The notes under the pieces: model-generated
The model's input: the letters and a program-made list of their open reading frames with translations, nothing else
What the model was told of the DNA's origin: nothing
Database searches by the model: none
Position numbers and translations under genes: made by a program
Part shown: positions 7,437 through 16,318 of the stretch, in pieces
Layout of the letters: every line of letters begins with the position of its first letter
Numbering within the stretch: the stretch's first letter is position 1
Assembly (NCBI GenBank): GCA_964387645.1
Contig: CAYLYM010000002.1
Span: forward strand, 1-64,000
Direction: 5' to 3'
Source: CAYLYM01 sp964387645
GTDB lineage: Bacteria; Calditrichota; Calditrichia; RBG-13-44-9
DNA length: 64,000 bases

Positions 7437-9455
7437 ATGAGCAAGTTAAAGTACACTCCTGAGTTGCGAAAATTGGCTGCCGATACGATTCGATTTCTAT
7501 CAGCAGACGGTGTTCAAAAAGCTAATTCGGGCCATCCAGGAATGCCTATGGGCATGGCTGATGTTGCTTTTTTATTGTGGACGCATTATTTAAAATTTAA
7601 TCCCAAAGATCCCAGGTGGCCGAACCGGGATCGGTTTGTGCTTTCAGCCGGTCATGGTTCTATGTTGCTATATTCATTGCTTTATTTAAGCGGTTATGAT
7701 GTCACCATGGAGGATCTCAGATCATTTCGGCAATGGGACAGCCGTACTCCCGGACATCCCGAGTACTGGTGTCTTCCCGGTGTCGAAACAACTACCGGTC
7801 CGCTTGGACAGGGCTTCGCTAATGGTGTTGGTATGGCTATTGCTGCAAAAATGACTGCGGAGCGTTTTAATACCGCTGATTTCAATCTTTTTGGTAACCA
7901 TTACATTTATGCGATCGTTAGTGACGGTGATCTGATGGAAGGTGTGGCTTCGGAAGCGGCTTCAATTGCCGGTCACCTGAAACTTGGCAATCTGATTTAT
8001 ATTTATGATGATAATCAGATCACCATTGAAGGAAATACCGATCTAACTTTTTCTGAAGATGTAGCCAAACGTTTCGAAGCCTATCATTGGCATACCATTA
8101 CTGTGGATGCTTACGATCATCAAGCAGTAGTTGATGCCATCGAAGAAGGACGTCGGGAAACTGAAAAACCGACATTAATAATAGCCAAATCGCACATTGG
8201 ATATGGTAGTCCAAATAAACAAGATACTGCAGGGGTGCATGGTGCCCCATTGGGTGAGGATGAGTTAAAAGCTACCAAACGTAATTTAGGTTGGCCGGAG
8301 GATGCGGAATTTTTTGTACCTGAAGAAGTATCCAAAATTTTTTCTGAACGGGTTGAGGAATTAAAACAAGAATATGAAAGCTGGCAGAAAGCTTTCAGCG
8401 GATGGAAGGAAAAGAATCCAGATTTAGCCAGTCAATGGGAAAATTTTCAAAATAAAACGGTTCCTGAAGATATCGAGAAGGAATTATTATCTGTATTACC
8501 GCAAGAACCCGATGCGACACGTAAATTATCAGGTAAAGTTATTCAAAAGATTGCTGATTTAGTGCCCAGCTTTGTTGGTGGCTCAGCCGATTTGGCACCA
8601 TCTACCAATACACTGATGAAAGCTTATGAATCCATTGCTCCAGAGAAATTCTCCGGGCGTAATTTCCACTTTGGTATTCGGGAACATGGAATGGGAGCCA
8701 TTCTGAATGGCATTGCACTTTATGGTGGTTTTATACCTTTTGGTGCAACATTTTTAGTGTTTTCCGATTATATGCGTCCGCCTATCCGTCTGGCCGCCTT
8801 AATGGAACAACAAGTAATTTATGTTTTTACACACGATAGTATTTTTATTGGTGAGGATGGACCAACCCACCAACCCGTGGAGCATTTTGCTGCCTTACGT
8901 GCTATACCTAATCTAACAGTTTTACGTCCAGCCGATGGCACTGAGGTTGCCATGAGTTGGGCTTATGCTTTGAAAAACCGTAAAGGACCGACTGCTTTGC
9001 TATTGACCCGACAAAAAGTGCCTGTAATTGAACGAGGTGGTGATTTTGATCCGAGTCTTGTCCTGAAAGGTGGTTACATCGTATCCAATTGTCAAAAAGA
9101 TACACCCGATGTTGTCCTGATTGGAACGGGATCAGAATTGGCTGTGGCTATCGAGGCACAAAAGATTTTGAAAGAGCATAACATTGATGCCCGGGTAGTT
9201 TCCATGCCTTCTGTTGAGCTGTTTAAACACCAGGATAAAAGATACCGAGATTCAGTGATCCCCCCGCAGGGCAGTAGAGTTGTAGTAATAGAAGCAGGTG
9301 TTGGTTTTGGATGGAAAGATATCACTGGCTTGCCGGTTTTGATGATTGGATTAGATCGTTTTGGTGCATCCGCACCTTATAAAGTGCTTGCAGAAAAGTT
9401 TGGTTTTACTGGCGAGCAGGTGGCAACCAAAGTTATAGAATGGCTTAAAAAATAG
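7437..9455 (+). CDS. tkt: Transketolase
   Basis: A full-length transketolase (672 residues), a thiamine-diphosphate enzyme that transfers two-carbon units between ketoses and aldoses in the non-oxidative pentose phosphate pathway. Visible landmarks are GHPGMPMG near the N-terminus, the DRFVLSAGHGS signature, the GPLGQG loop, the ThDP-binding GDGDLMEG motif ending in DDN, the second-domain IREHGMGA segment and the GEDGPTHQPVEH region. I chose ATG 7437, preceded by GAGGAAG about 7 nt upstream, rather than the TTG at 7386. 6-phosphogluconate dehydrogenase follows after 58 nt, pointing to a pentose phosphate operon. Confidence 0.95.
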   Translation: MSKLKYTPELRKLAADTIRFLSADGVQKANSGHPGMPMGMADVAFLLWTHYLKFNPKDPRWPNRDRFVLSAGHGSMLLYSLLYLSGYDVTMEDLRSFRQWDSRTPGHPEYWCLPGVETTTGPLGQGFANGVGMAIAAKMTAERFNTADFNLFGNHYIYAIVSDGDLMEGVASEAASIAGHLKLGNLIYIYDDNQITIEGNTDLTFSEDVAKRFEAYHWHTITVDAYDHQAVVDAIEEGRRETEKPTLIIAKSHIGYGSPNKQDTAGVHGAPLGEDELKATKRNLGWPEDAEFFVPEEVSKIFSERVEELKQEYESWQKAFSGWKEKNPDLASQWENFQNKTVPEDIEKELLSVLPQEPDATRKLSGKVIQKIADLVPSFVGGSADLAPSTNTLMKAYESIAPEKFSGRNFHFGIREHGMGAILNGIALYGGFIPFGATFLVFSDYMRPPIRLAALMEQQVIYVFTHDSIFIGEDGPTHQPVEHFAALRAIPNLTVLRPADGTEVAMSWAYALKNRKGPTALLLTRQKVPVIERGGDFDPSLVLKGGYIVSNCQKDTPDVVLIGTGSELAVAIEAQKILKEHNIDARVVSMPSVELFKHQDKRYRDSVIPPQGSRVVVIEAGVGFGWKDITGLPVLMIGLDRFGASAPYKVLAEKFGFTGEQVATKVIEWLKK

Positions 9456-9513
9456 CAGATTATGTTTGAATGGAAATAGATGTGGTAATTATAAAACCAA
9501 GGAGAGATAAAAA

Positions 9514-10968
9514 ATGGAAAAATACGATATTGGTCTAATAGGTCTGGCTGTAATGGGGGAAAATTTGGTATTAAATATGGAAAGGCACGGTTTTTCGGTA
9601 GCGGTTTATAATCGTACTGTAAGTAAAGTAGATGCTTTTATTGAAGGACGTGCCAAAGGGAAAAATATAAAAGGATGCCACAGCATTGAGGAGTTGGTAG
9701 CCAGTTTGAAAAAGCCGCGCAAAATTATGCTTCTGGTGAAAGCTGGAAAACCTGTTGATGATTTTATTGAGCGTCTCATTCCGCATCTTGAGAAAGGTGA
9801 CATCATTATTGATGGTGGAAACAGTTATTTCCATGATACCATTCGACGGACAGAGTATGTGGAGAGCAAGGGATTATTATATATAGGCACTGGAGTGTCT
9901 GGTGGAGAAGAAGGTGCTTTAAATGGTCCTTCTCTCATGCCAGGTGGTTCACCGGAGGCTTGGCCGCATGTTGAGCCTATTTTTAAGAGCATTGCGGCAA
10001 AAGTGGCCGATGGTACCCCATGCTGTGAATGGGTGGGTAGCAATGGTGCTGGACATTTTGTTAAAATGGTGCATAATGGCATAGAATATGGCGATATGCA
10101 AATGATCTGCGAAGCGTACTGGATCATGAAAAATGCACTGGGTTTGACGCCAGAAGAAATGCAACCCATATTCACTGAATGGAATAAAGGTGAATTAAAT
10201 AGTTATTTGATCGAGATTACCGCAGATATCATGGGAAAGAAAGATGATGAGACCGGAAAATCCATGCTCGATGTTATTCTTGATACTGCTGGACAGAAAG
10301 GAACTGGCAAATGGACTAGTCTGGAGGCGCTTAATCTGGGTGTTCCTGCACCTACAGTAGTGGAAGCTGTCTTCGCTCGTGCTTTAAGTGCTATCAAAGA
10401 AGAACGGGTAGAGGCCTCGAAAATTTTGCATGGGCCTAACACAAAATTCGAAGGCGATAAAGAAGAATTCATCGAGATGATCCGCAAAGCACTTTATGCG
10501 GCCAAGATATGCTCATACGCCCAGGGATTTCAGATCATGCGAACTGCTTCTAAAGAATACAATTGGACTCTTAAATTTGGTGATATTGCTTTGATGTGGC
10601 GAGGCGGTTGTATCATCAGAGCTCAATTCCTGGATAAAATTAAAGCAGCATTTGATAAAAATCCTGATTTACCCAACTTGCTTTTAGATGATTATTTCAG
10701 AACTGCTATTGAAACGAATCAGGATGCCTGGCGAAAGGTAGTGGCGAAAGCTGTAGAGTTGGGAATCCCGGTGCCAGCCTTTAGTAGTGCATTAGCCTAT
10801 TATGATGGATATCGCAGTGAGAGATTACCAGCCAATCTATTGCAGGCTCAGCGCGATTATTTCGGTGCTCACACTTATGAACGCGTGGATAAGCCGCGCG
10901 GCCAATTTTTCCATACTAATTGGACGGGACGTGGTGGAACCACTTCTTCTACTACTTATAATGTCTAG
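9514..10968 (+). CDS. gnd: 6-phosphogluconate dehydrogenase, decarboxylating
   Basis: A 484-residue enzyme that oxidatively decarboxylates 6-phosphogluconate to ribulose 5-phosphate. The N-terminal dinucleotide motif GLAVMGENL is at residues 10-18. The GGNSYF segment, the signature GVSGGEEGALNGPS and the catalytic KMVHNGIEYGDMQ helix (Lys and Asn) are all intact. The length and C-terminal tail (GQFFHTNWTGRGG) match the long dimeric Gnd class, whose C-terminal tail reaches into the partner's active site. An AAGGAGA site precedes the start. It sits between transketolase and a LarA-like gene, and a hairpin terminator-like structure follows at 11004. Confidence 0.95.
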   Translation: MEKYDIGLIGLAVMGENLVLNMERHGFSVAVYNRTVSKVDAFIEGRAKGKNIKGCHSIEELVASLKKPRKIMLLVKAGKPVDDFIERLIPHLEKGDIIIDGGNSYFHDTIRRTEYVESKGLLYIGTGVSGGEEGALNGPSLMPGGSPEAWPHVEPIFKSIAAKVADGTPCCEWVGSNGAGHFVKMVHNGIEYGDMQMICEAYWIMKNALGLTPEEMQPIFTEWNKGELNSYLIEITADIMGKKDDETGKSMLDVILDTAGQKGTGKWTSLEALNLGVPAPTVVEAVFARALSAIKEERVEASKILHGPNTKFEGDKEEFIEMIRKALYAAKICSYAQGFQIMRTASKEYNWTLKFGDIALMWRGGCIIRAQFLDKIKAAFDKNPDLPNLLLDDYFRTAIETNQDAWRKVVAKAVELGIPVPAFSSALAYYDGYRSERLPANLLQAQRDYFGAHTYERVDKPRGQFFHTNWTGRGGTTSSTTYNV

Positions 10969-11003
10969 CTGGATATTATATCTATCAAAAATACTGAATT
11001 GAA

Positions 11004-11038
11004 AGCAGGAACGATAGGTTATTTCTATCGCTCCTGTT
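11004..11038 (+). terminator. Hairpin after gnd
   Basis: An inverted repeat of about 14 bp per arm with one mismatch (AGCAGGA-A-CGATAG and CTATCG-C-TCCTGT) and a 7-nt loop lies between gnd and the LarA-like gene. It lacks a clear U tract, so it may be a weak or partial terminator or an mRNA-stabilising hairpin. Confidence 0.6.
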
Positions 11039-11071
11039 CAAAGTTCAAACAAGTAATTTAAGGAAAACGAG

Positions 11072-12337
11072 ATGTTAATTGGAAAAGGCGCAAAAGATGT
11101 CGTTCTTAAAGAAGAGGAAGTTTTCAACCTGTGCGATCAGGCTTTTTCTCAAAAAGACCTTGATGGGAAAAAATTACTCGTGATTATCCCGGATCATTCT
11201 CGAACTGCTCCAATTGATATGATGTTCCGCCTGGTTTATCAATTGCTGGCAGATCGGGTTCAACTTTTAGATTTCTTAATTGCTCTGGGAACACATCCCC
11301 CCATGAGCGATGAAATGATAAATAAGCGAGTTGGTATTACCCAGGAAGACCGTGTAACTAAATATCAAAAAGCCCGTTTCTTCAACCATTCTTGGAACGA
11401 TCCTAATCAACTTCGATTAGCTGGTACGATCACCGAAAAAGAAGTTGAAGAGATTTCGGAAGGATTGATGCGAGAAGAAGTGGAAGTGACAGTTAACAAA
11501 ATGATTTACAACTACGATCTGCTGTTGATAATAGGTCCTACATTTCCTCATGAAGTGGTTGGATTCTCTGGTGGAAACAAATATCTTTTTCCAGGAATTG
11601 CTGGACAGAAAATAATCGACATGTTTCACTGGTTGGGAGCGCTTATTACTAGTCCTAGGATCATTGGTACTAAGTATACTCCGGTTAGAAGAGTGGTCGA
11701 TCGTGCAGCTCAATTTTTACCTGTAGAACGTATGTGTATCAGTCTGGTGGTCAAAGGTTATGATCTTGCCGGTTTATATATTGGCACACCAGAAGAAGCT
11801 TGGGATGCTGCTGCCGATCTGTCCAATCAGCTACACATCATCTACAAAGAAAAACCTTTTCATACTGTTTTATCTCGCGCTCCGGAAATGTATGATGATT
11901 TATGGACGGGTGGAAAATGTATGTACAAATTAGAACCGGTTGTAGCGGATGGCGGAGAACTTATCATTTATGCACCGCATATTAAGGAAATATCTGTGAC
12001 TCATGGAAAAATTATTGAAAAAATTGGTTACCATGTACGCGATTATTTCTTAAAGCAAATGGATAAATTCAAAGACATTCCAGGTGGAGTAATGGCGCAT
12101 TCAACACATGTGCGCGGTATTGGTACTTATGAGAATGGCGTGGAAAAACCGAGAATTAAAGTAACATTAGCAACTCAAATTCCGGAAGAAGTTTGTCAAA
12201 AAATCAACCTTGGTTATCGTGATCCAAGAACAATCAATATTGCTGATTTTGAGAATAGAGAGGAAGAAGGTATTCTTTATGTTCCCAAAGCTGGAGAAAT
12301 GCTTTATCGTTTAAAAGACGATCCTTTTTGCAAATAA
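11072..12337 (+). CDS. LarA-like nickel-pincer racemase/epimerase (DUF2088)
   Basis: A 421-residue LarA superfamily protein. These enzymes use a nickel pincer nucleotide to racemise or epimerise 2-hydroxy acids. Key positions are visible: His160, Lys170 (in GGNKYLFPG) and His186, with spacings of 10 and 16 residues that equal those of LarA His174, Lys184 and His200. His106 may replace LarA His108. DHSRTAP (41-47) matches the N-terminal motif. Lys170 would carry the cofactor. Characterised relatives act on lactate, malate and D-gluconate. In this sugar-acid and pentose-phosphate context an aldonate 2-epimerase is the best guess. The cofactor genes larB, larC and larE are not in the window. Confidence 0.8.
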   Translation: MLIGKGAKDVVLKEEEVFNLCDQAFSQKDLDGKKLLVIIPDHSRTAPIDMMFRLVYQLLADRVQLLDFLIALGTHPPMSDEMINKRVGITQEDRVTKYQKARFFNHSWNDPNQLRLAGTITEKEVEEISEGLMREEVEVTVNKMIYNYDLLLIIGPTFPHEVVGFSGGNKYLFPGIAGQKIIDMFHWLGALITSPRIIGTKYTPVRRVVDRAAQFLPVERMCISLVVKGYDLAGLYIGTPEEAWDAAADLSNQLHIIYKEKPFHTVLSRAPEMYDDLWTGGKCMYKLEPVVADGGELIIYAPHIKEISVTHGKIIEKIGYHVRDYFLKQMDKFKDIPGGVMAHSTHVRGIGTYENGVEKPRIKVTLATQIPEEVCQKINLGYRDPRTINIADFENREEEGILYVPKAGEMLYRLKDDPFCK

Positions 12338-12533
12338 CAATTCCCAGTGTTAAATCCATTAAAGTGAAAATCATAATTTTAATTTTATTCATCTAAATCG
12401 AAAAATATTTTTCTTTTTGCAAAATTAAAGAATGATTATATTTAAACAATTCTTTAAAAGAAATATTTCTCAAGGCTAATTTTGAGAAGAAATAGAAGTT
12501 AAAAACTTACATGTCGAAATTGGAGGTTAACCG

Positions 12534-13826
12534 ATGGCACAGAATAAAAATGTTGTTGTTGCCCAATCTGGTGGGCCTTCGCCGGTTATAAATAATTCCT
12601 TACGTGGAATTATTGAAACCTGCAAGATGTTTCCAGACAAATTTGCTACCATTTATGGCGGTTATCATGGGGTTGAAGGAATTTTAAAGGAAGAACTACT
12701 TGATTTATCTGCTCAACCGGAAGAAGAGATTTCTCTTTTACGTACAACCCCGGCAGCGGGGTCAATCGGTACTTGCCGTTACAAATTGAGAGAACATCAA
12801 CAGGAAGATTTCGAACGCGTCATCGAAGTATTTAAAGCACATAATGTGGGGTACTTTTTCTACATAGGGGGCAACGACTCGATGGACACCGCCAATAAAG
12901 TAGCAAAGTTAGCTCATAAAAGAGGATTAGATCTTGTTGCTGTGGGTGTGGCAAAGACCATCGATAATGATGTTGGCGATTCTGAATTCAAATTAATCGA
13001 TCATACACCGGGTTACGGAAGTGTGGCACGCTATTGGGCACATATTATTCAAAATGCCAATGAAGAAAATATGGGATCATCGCCGTCGGATCCTGTATTA
13101 GTGATTCAAATGATGGGTCGGAAGATCGGATTTATTCCAGCGGCCGCACGATTAGCTGATCCCAAACGTGAAATGCCGCTACAAATTTATATGCCAGAAT
13201 CAAATGTATCTATGGAGGAGTTGGTAGACAATGTAAATGATGAACTAAAAAGAAGCGGTCGGGTAATTGTTTGTATCAGTGAAGGGTTTGATGTAGGAGA
13301 TGTTGGCGCAGTAAAAGATGCTTTCGGCCATACGCAATTCAGTGCCAGCAAATTGACCGTGGCTCAGATTGTAGTGAATCACTTGAATAGTGTTGGATTA
13401 AAAGCCCGTGGTGCAGCTCGAGGCCAGGTACCTGGCACTGACCAGAGGGATACCATGATATATGCTTCTACAGTAGATTTAGACGAAGCATACAAAATCG
13501 GACAAAATGCAGTTGTTATTGCCATAGAAAGTGGCTCTGGATATATGTCTACTTTGAAAAGACGTCCTGGAATTATATACAATGTGGACTATGATAAAGT
13601 ACCTCTGGAATTGGTGGCCAACTCAGAACGTGAATTTCCAAAAGAATGGATTGCACCAAACCGGATTGATGTAACAGATGATTTTGTGCGGTATGCTCGG
13701 CCCTTGATTGGAGAGGATTGGGTGAGTGTTCCTATTATTAATGGTCGGCAGAGATTTACCCGTTTCAAGAAAATTTTTGCTGAGAAAAAACTACCACAAT
13801 ATGTGCCCCAGGCTTATCGATCTTGA
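12534..13826 (+). CDS. 6-phosphofructokinase, predicted PPi-dependent
   Basis: A 430-residue phosphofructokinase family protein. The phosphate-donor site reads GGNDS (residues 112-116), with Asp where ATP-dependent enzymes carry Gly (GGDGS). The catalytic motif is KTIDND (141-146), with Lys in place of the Gly of ATP enzymes. Both replacements are the known marks of pyrophosphate-dependent PFK. The MGRKIGF motif and the SEGFD segment complete the fructose 6-phosphate site. PPi enzymes are reversible and many also phosphorylate sedoheptulose 7-phosphate, which would fit the nearby transketolase. A GGAGG ribosome site is present. A HAD phosphatase gene follows after 47 nt. Confidence 0.88.
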   Translation: MAQNKNVVVAQSGGPSPVINNSLRGIIETCKMFPDKFATIYGGYHGVEGILKEELLDLSAQPEEEISLLRTTPAAGSIGTCRYKLREHQQEDFERVIEVFKAHNVGYFFYIGGNDSMDTANKVAKLAHKRGLDLVAVGVAKTIDNDVGDSEFKLIDHTPGYGSVARYWAHIIQNANEENMGSSPSDPVLVIQMMGRKIGFIPAAARLADPKREMPLQIYMPESNVSMEELVDNVNDELKRSGRVIVCISEGFDVGDVGAVKDAFGHTQFSASKLTVAQIVVNHLNSVGLKARGAARGQVPGTDQRDTMIYASTVDLDEAYKIGQNAVVIAIESGSGYMSTLKRRPGIIYNVDYDKVPLELVANSEREFPKEWIAPNRIDVTDDFVRYARPLIGEDWVSVPIINGRQRFTRFKKIFAEKKLPQYVPQAYRS

Positions 13827-13873
13827 AAAGATTAAATTATTGAATAATATAAACGATAAGGAGGATGCAACCA

Positions 13874-14758
13874 ATGACTGACCCGCAGGCTGAATTACGT
13901 AATATGGAACCACAGCACGAATACCTTGTGGCTATTGATTCTGATGGTTGTGCTTTCGACACTATGGAAATCAAGCACAAAGAATGCTTCATTCCCAACA
14001 TTATTAAATACTGGCACTTGCAACCAGTATCTAAATATGCCCGTGCTGCTGCTGAATTTGTTAATCTATACTCTAAATGGCGGGGGATTAATCGCTTTCC
14101 AGCTCTAATTATGGTTTTTGATTTACTACGCGAATGGCCTGATGTCAAGAAACGTCAAGTGGAAATTCCAATAGCACAACCTTTGCGGGATTGGATTCAG
14201 CGAGAAACGAAACTTGGTAACCCGGCCTTAAAAGCGGAAGTAGAACGTACCAATGATCCAGTCCTTAAGCAAGCTCTGGAATGGAGCGAAGCTGTGAATC
14301 GTACAGTGGCCGACATTGTACATGGAGTTCCGCCCTTTCCATACGTGCGCGAAAGCCTTGAGAAAATTTCCCAATGGGCAGATATCATTGTCTGCTCCGC
14401 CACCCCTTACGAAGCCTTAAGAAGAGAGTGGGAAGAGCATGATATTGCGAAATATGTACGCGTAATAGCTGGACAGGAAATGGGTAGCAAAAAGGAACAT
14501 ATTCAATTAGCTTCGGAAGGCAAGTATGACAAGGATAAAGTTTTGATGATAGGTGATGCACCGGGTGATATGAAAGCTGCAAAAGCCAACAATGCCAAAT
14601 ATTTCCCCATTAATCCAGGACATGAGGATGATTCCTGGGAATTCTTCTACAAAGAGGCTGCGGATAAATTTTTAAGTGGAGAGTATACGGAGGAATATGA
14701 AACGAAACTGGTGGCGGAATTTGAAAAGCTTTTACCTGAAAAACCTCCCTGGAAGTAG
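13874..14758 (+). CDS. HAD-superfamily hydrolase
   Basis: About 294 residues. HAD motif I is AIDSDGCAFDTME (nucleophile Asp and Asp+2), motif II is the CSATP Ser, the motif III Lys lies in GSKKEHI, and motif IV is VLMIGDAPGD. A large helical insertion (about residues 35-150) between motifs I and II forms a C1-type cap that would select the substrate. I chose ATG 13874 because AAGGAGG lies 9 nt upstream; the ATG at 13865 abuts that site. It is probably co-transcribed with the phosphofructokinase and followed by a strong terminator. It is likely a sugar-phosphate phosphatase, substrate unknown. Confidence 0.8.
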   Translation: MTDPQAELRNMEPQHEYLVAIDSDGCAFDTMEIKHKECFIPNIIKYWHLQPVSKYARAAAEFVNLYSKWRGINRFPALIMVFDLLREWPDVKKRQVEIPIAQPLRDWIQRETKLGNPALKAEVERTNDPVLKQALEWSEAVNRTVADIVHGVPPFPYVRESLEKISQWADIIVCSATPYEALRREWEEHDIAKYVRVIAGQEMGSKKEHIQLASEGKYDKDKVLMIGDAPGDMKAAKANNAKYFPINPGHEDDSWEFFYKEAADKFLSGEYTEEYETKLVAEFEKLLPEKPPWK

Positions 14759-14791
14759 ATTATATTCCTATCGGCTTTCTTGCAAAAAATT

Positions 14792-14828
14792 CCTGAAGCA
14801 GAATGTTCGTAAAACATTCTGCTTCAGG
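14792..14828 (+). terminator. Strong intrinsic-type terminator
   Basis: A perfect 16-bp inverted repeat (CCTGAAGCAGAATGTT and its complement) with a 5-nt loop lies 33 nt after the HAD gene, followed by a short T-rich run. It should end the tkt-gnd-PFK-HAD transcript. Confidence 0.8.
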
Positions 14829-15229
14829 TTTCTGAGGAACAGTTTATTGACAGAAATTAAAATTTAAGTTCGGTGATATTATCTATAAATTTAAGTTGAA
14901 TTGCAAGCCAACTATTTTAACTCCAGTGGTTAAAATAATTTCGTTATTTAGTGTTTATTTAAAATATGAATTTACCACCCCCTGGGTTTTTTAGGGAATT
15001 AGGTGATTAAAACTTTCGTAAAAAAGTTACTTAAATTTTCATATTAAAGAATGTTACCCGCCTGGTTTTATTACCTCATGAAGTTGATTTGTCCTGCTTT
15101 CTTATTGCTATTCATGAATGGATATAAATTCAATCTTTCTTTAAGTAAAACTCTCGATATTTTTTAAAGAAATGTCGTTAATATTTTATAGAAGTTCCAT
15201 TTAATAAAGATTTGTGAAAAATAATGGCC

Positions 15230-15258
15230 TTGCAACATGAAATGAAAATTGTTAATAT
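15230..15258 (+). promoter_or_regulatory. Candidate sigma-70 promoter for the glucuronokinase operon
   Basis: TTGCAA, a 17-nt spacer and TAATAT end 49 nt before the kinase start. Each box matches four of six consensus positions. Location after a strong terminator supports it, but AT-rich DNA yields such matches by chance. Confidence 0.4.
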
Positions 15259-15307
15259 CACATTAAATTAAAAAATTTATGAATAAAAAAACAGATGTTG
15301 CAGGCCA

Positions 15308-16303
15308 ATGATTATTGAAACTCATGCTTTTGCCAGGGCAGGCTTACTTGGTAATCCTTCTGATGGTTATTTCGGAAAAACCATTTCTATTAGTGTTCGA
15401 AACTTTGGTGCTCATATTTCTTTATACGAAACGCCTGAATTGCAGATAATTCCTCAAGAAGTGGATAAAAATGTTTACAGAAATATCCACGAGTTAGTTG
15501 AAAATATTAGCCTGACTGGATATTATGGTGGAGAAAGACTCATCAAAGCAGCTATTAAAAAGTTTTATGAATACTGCCGGGAAAATAAAATTAAGATTAG
15601 TAACCGAAATTTTACCATTCGCTATCATTCTTCAATACCCAGACAGGTAGGACTTGCTGGTTCTAGTGCTATTATTACTGCCACAATGAAAGCTTTGATG
15701 AAATTTTATCAGGTAAAAATCCCATTAGAAATTCTTCCTAATGTAGTGCTTTCTGCAGAAGTAGACGAATTGGGAATTAATGCTGGTTTACAAGATCGCG
15801 TTATTCAGGCTTATGAAGGATGTGTATATATGGATTTTGATAAAAAATATATGGAAAAACATGGTCACGGTAGATATGAGCGGATTAATCCAGAGCTTTT
15901 ACCCAATCTTTATATTGCCTACAAAACTGACTTAGGTAAAGTCTCGGGCAAGGTTTTAAATACGATTAAACAGAGATATGACGAAGGGGATGAATTTGTC
16001 ATCAATACCCTGAACCAGATTGCTGAACTGGCTGAATTGGGCAGGAAGGCGATTCTGGATCGTGATTATGATAAGTTGAATGAATATATGAACTTGAATT
16101 TCGATTTACGCCGCAAAATTATGAATATCAGCGAAAGTAATCTGGAACTGGTAGAAACAGCTCGCAAATGTGGTGTATCAGCAAAGTTTTCTGGTTCAGG
16201 TGGATCTATTATTGGTATTTACAAAGATGACAAAATGCTAACCAGATTGATTGTTAATTTAAAAAAAATTAAAGCTAGAGTCATAAAACCCTATATTGTG
16301 TGA
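15308..16303 (+). CDS. Glucuronokinase (GHMP kinase family)
   Basis: A 331-residue GHMP kinase. The N-terminus ARAGLLGNPSDGYFGKTIS and the segment PRQVGLAGSSA (residues 111-121, ATP-binding glycine-rich loop) strongly resemble plant glucuronokinases, as does AGLQDRVIQ near residue 160. The third GHMP motif, KFSGSGGSIIG, is near residue 293. The predicted reaction is D-glucuronate plus ATP giving glucuronate 1-phosphate, which the adjacent GalU-like enzyme could convert to UDP-glucuronate. No clear ribosome site is seen at ATG 15308, but the family N-terminus starts there. GalU follows after 15 nt and UxaC after that. Galacturonokinase activity is an alternative. Confidence 0.82.
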   Translation: MIIETHAFARAGLLGNPSDGYFGKTISISVRNFGAHISLYETPELQIIPQEVDKNVYRNIHELVENISLTGYYGGERLIKAAIKKFYEYCRENKIKISNRNFTIRYHSSIPRQVGLAGSSAIITATMKALMKFYQVKIPLEILPNVVLSAEVDELGINAGLQDRVIQAYEGCVYMDFDKKYMEKHGHGRYERINPELLPNLYIAYKTDLGKVSGKVLNTIKQRYDEGDEFVINTLNQIAELAELGRKAILDRDYDKLNEYMNLNFDLRRKIMNISESNLELVETARKCGVSAKFSGSGGSIIGIYKDDKMLTRLIVNLKKIKARVIKPYIV

Positions 16304-16318
16304 TTAAGGGAGGTAAAT

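Larger units (their letters stand above)
14759..15307. other. 549-bp intergenic region between two operons
   Basis: The first part holds the terminator. The rest is AT-rich with no credible ORF. A GC-richer patch at 14974-14998 (ACCCCCTGGGTTTTTTAGGG) looks like a decayed relative of the palindrome at 62289. A promoter candidate sits at 15230-15258. No riboswitch or known RNA was recognised. Confidence 0.5.

Noticed and set aside
14759..15307. Riboswitch or small RNA in the 549-bp gap
   Set aside because: Apart from the terminator hairpin I found no conserved RNA motif; the GC-rich patch looks like a decayed palindrome.
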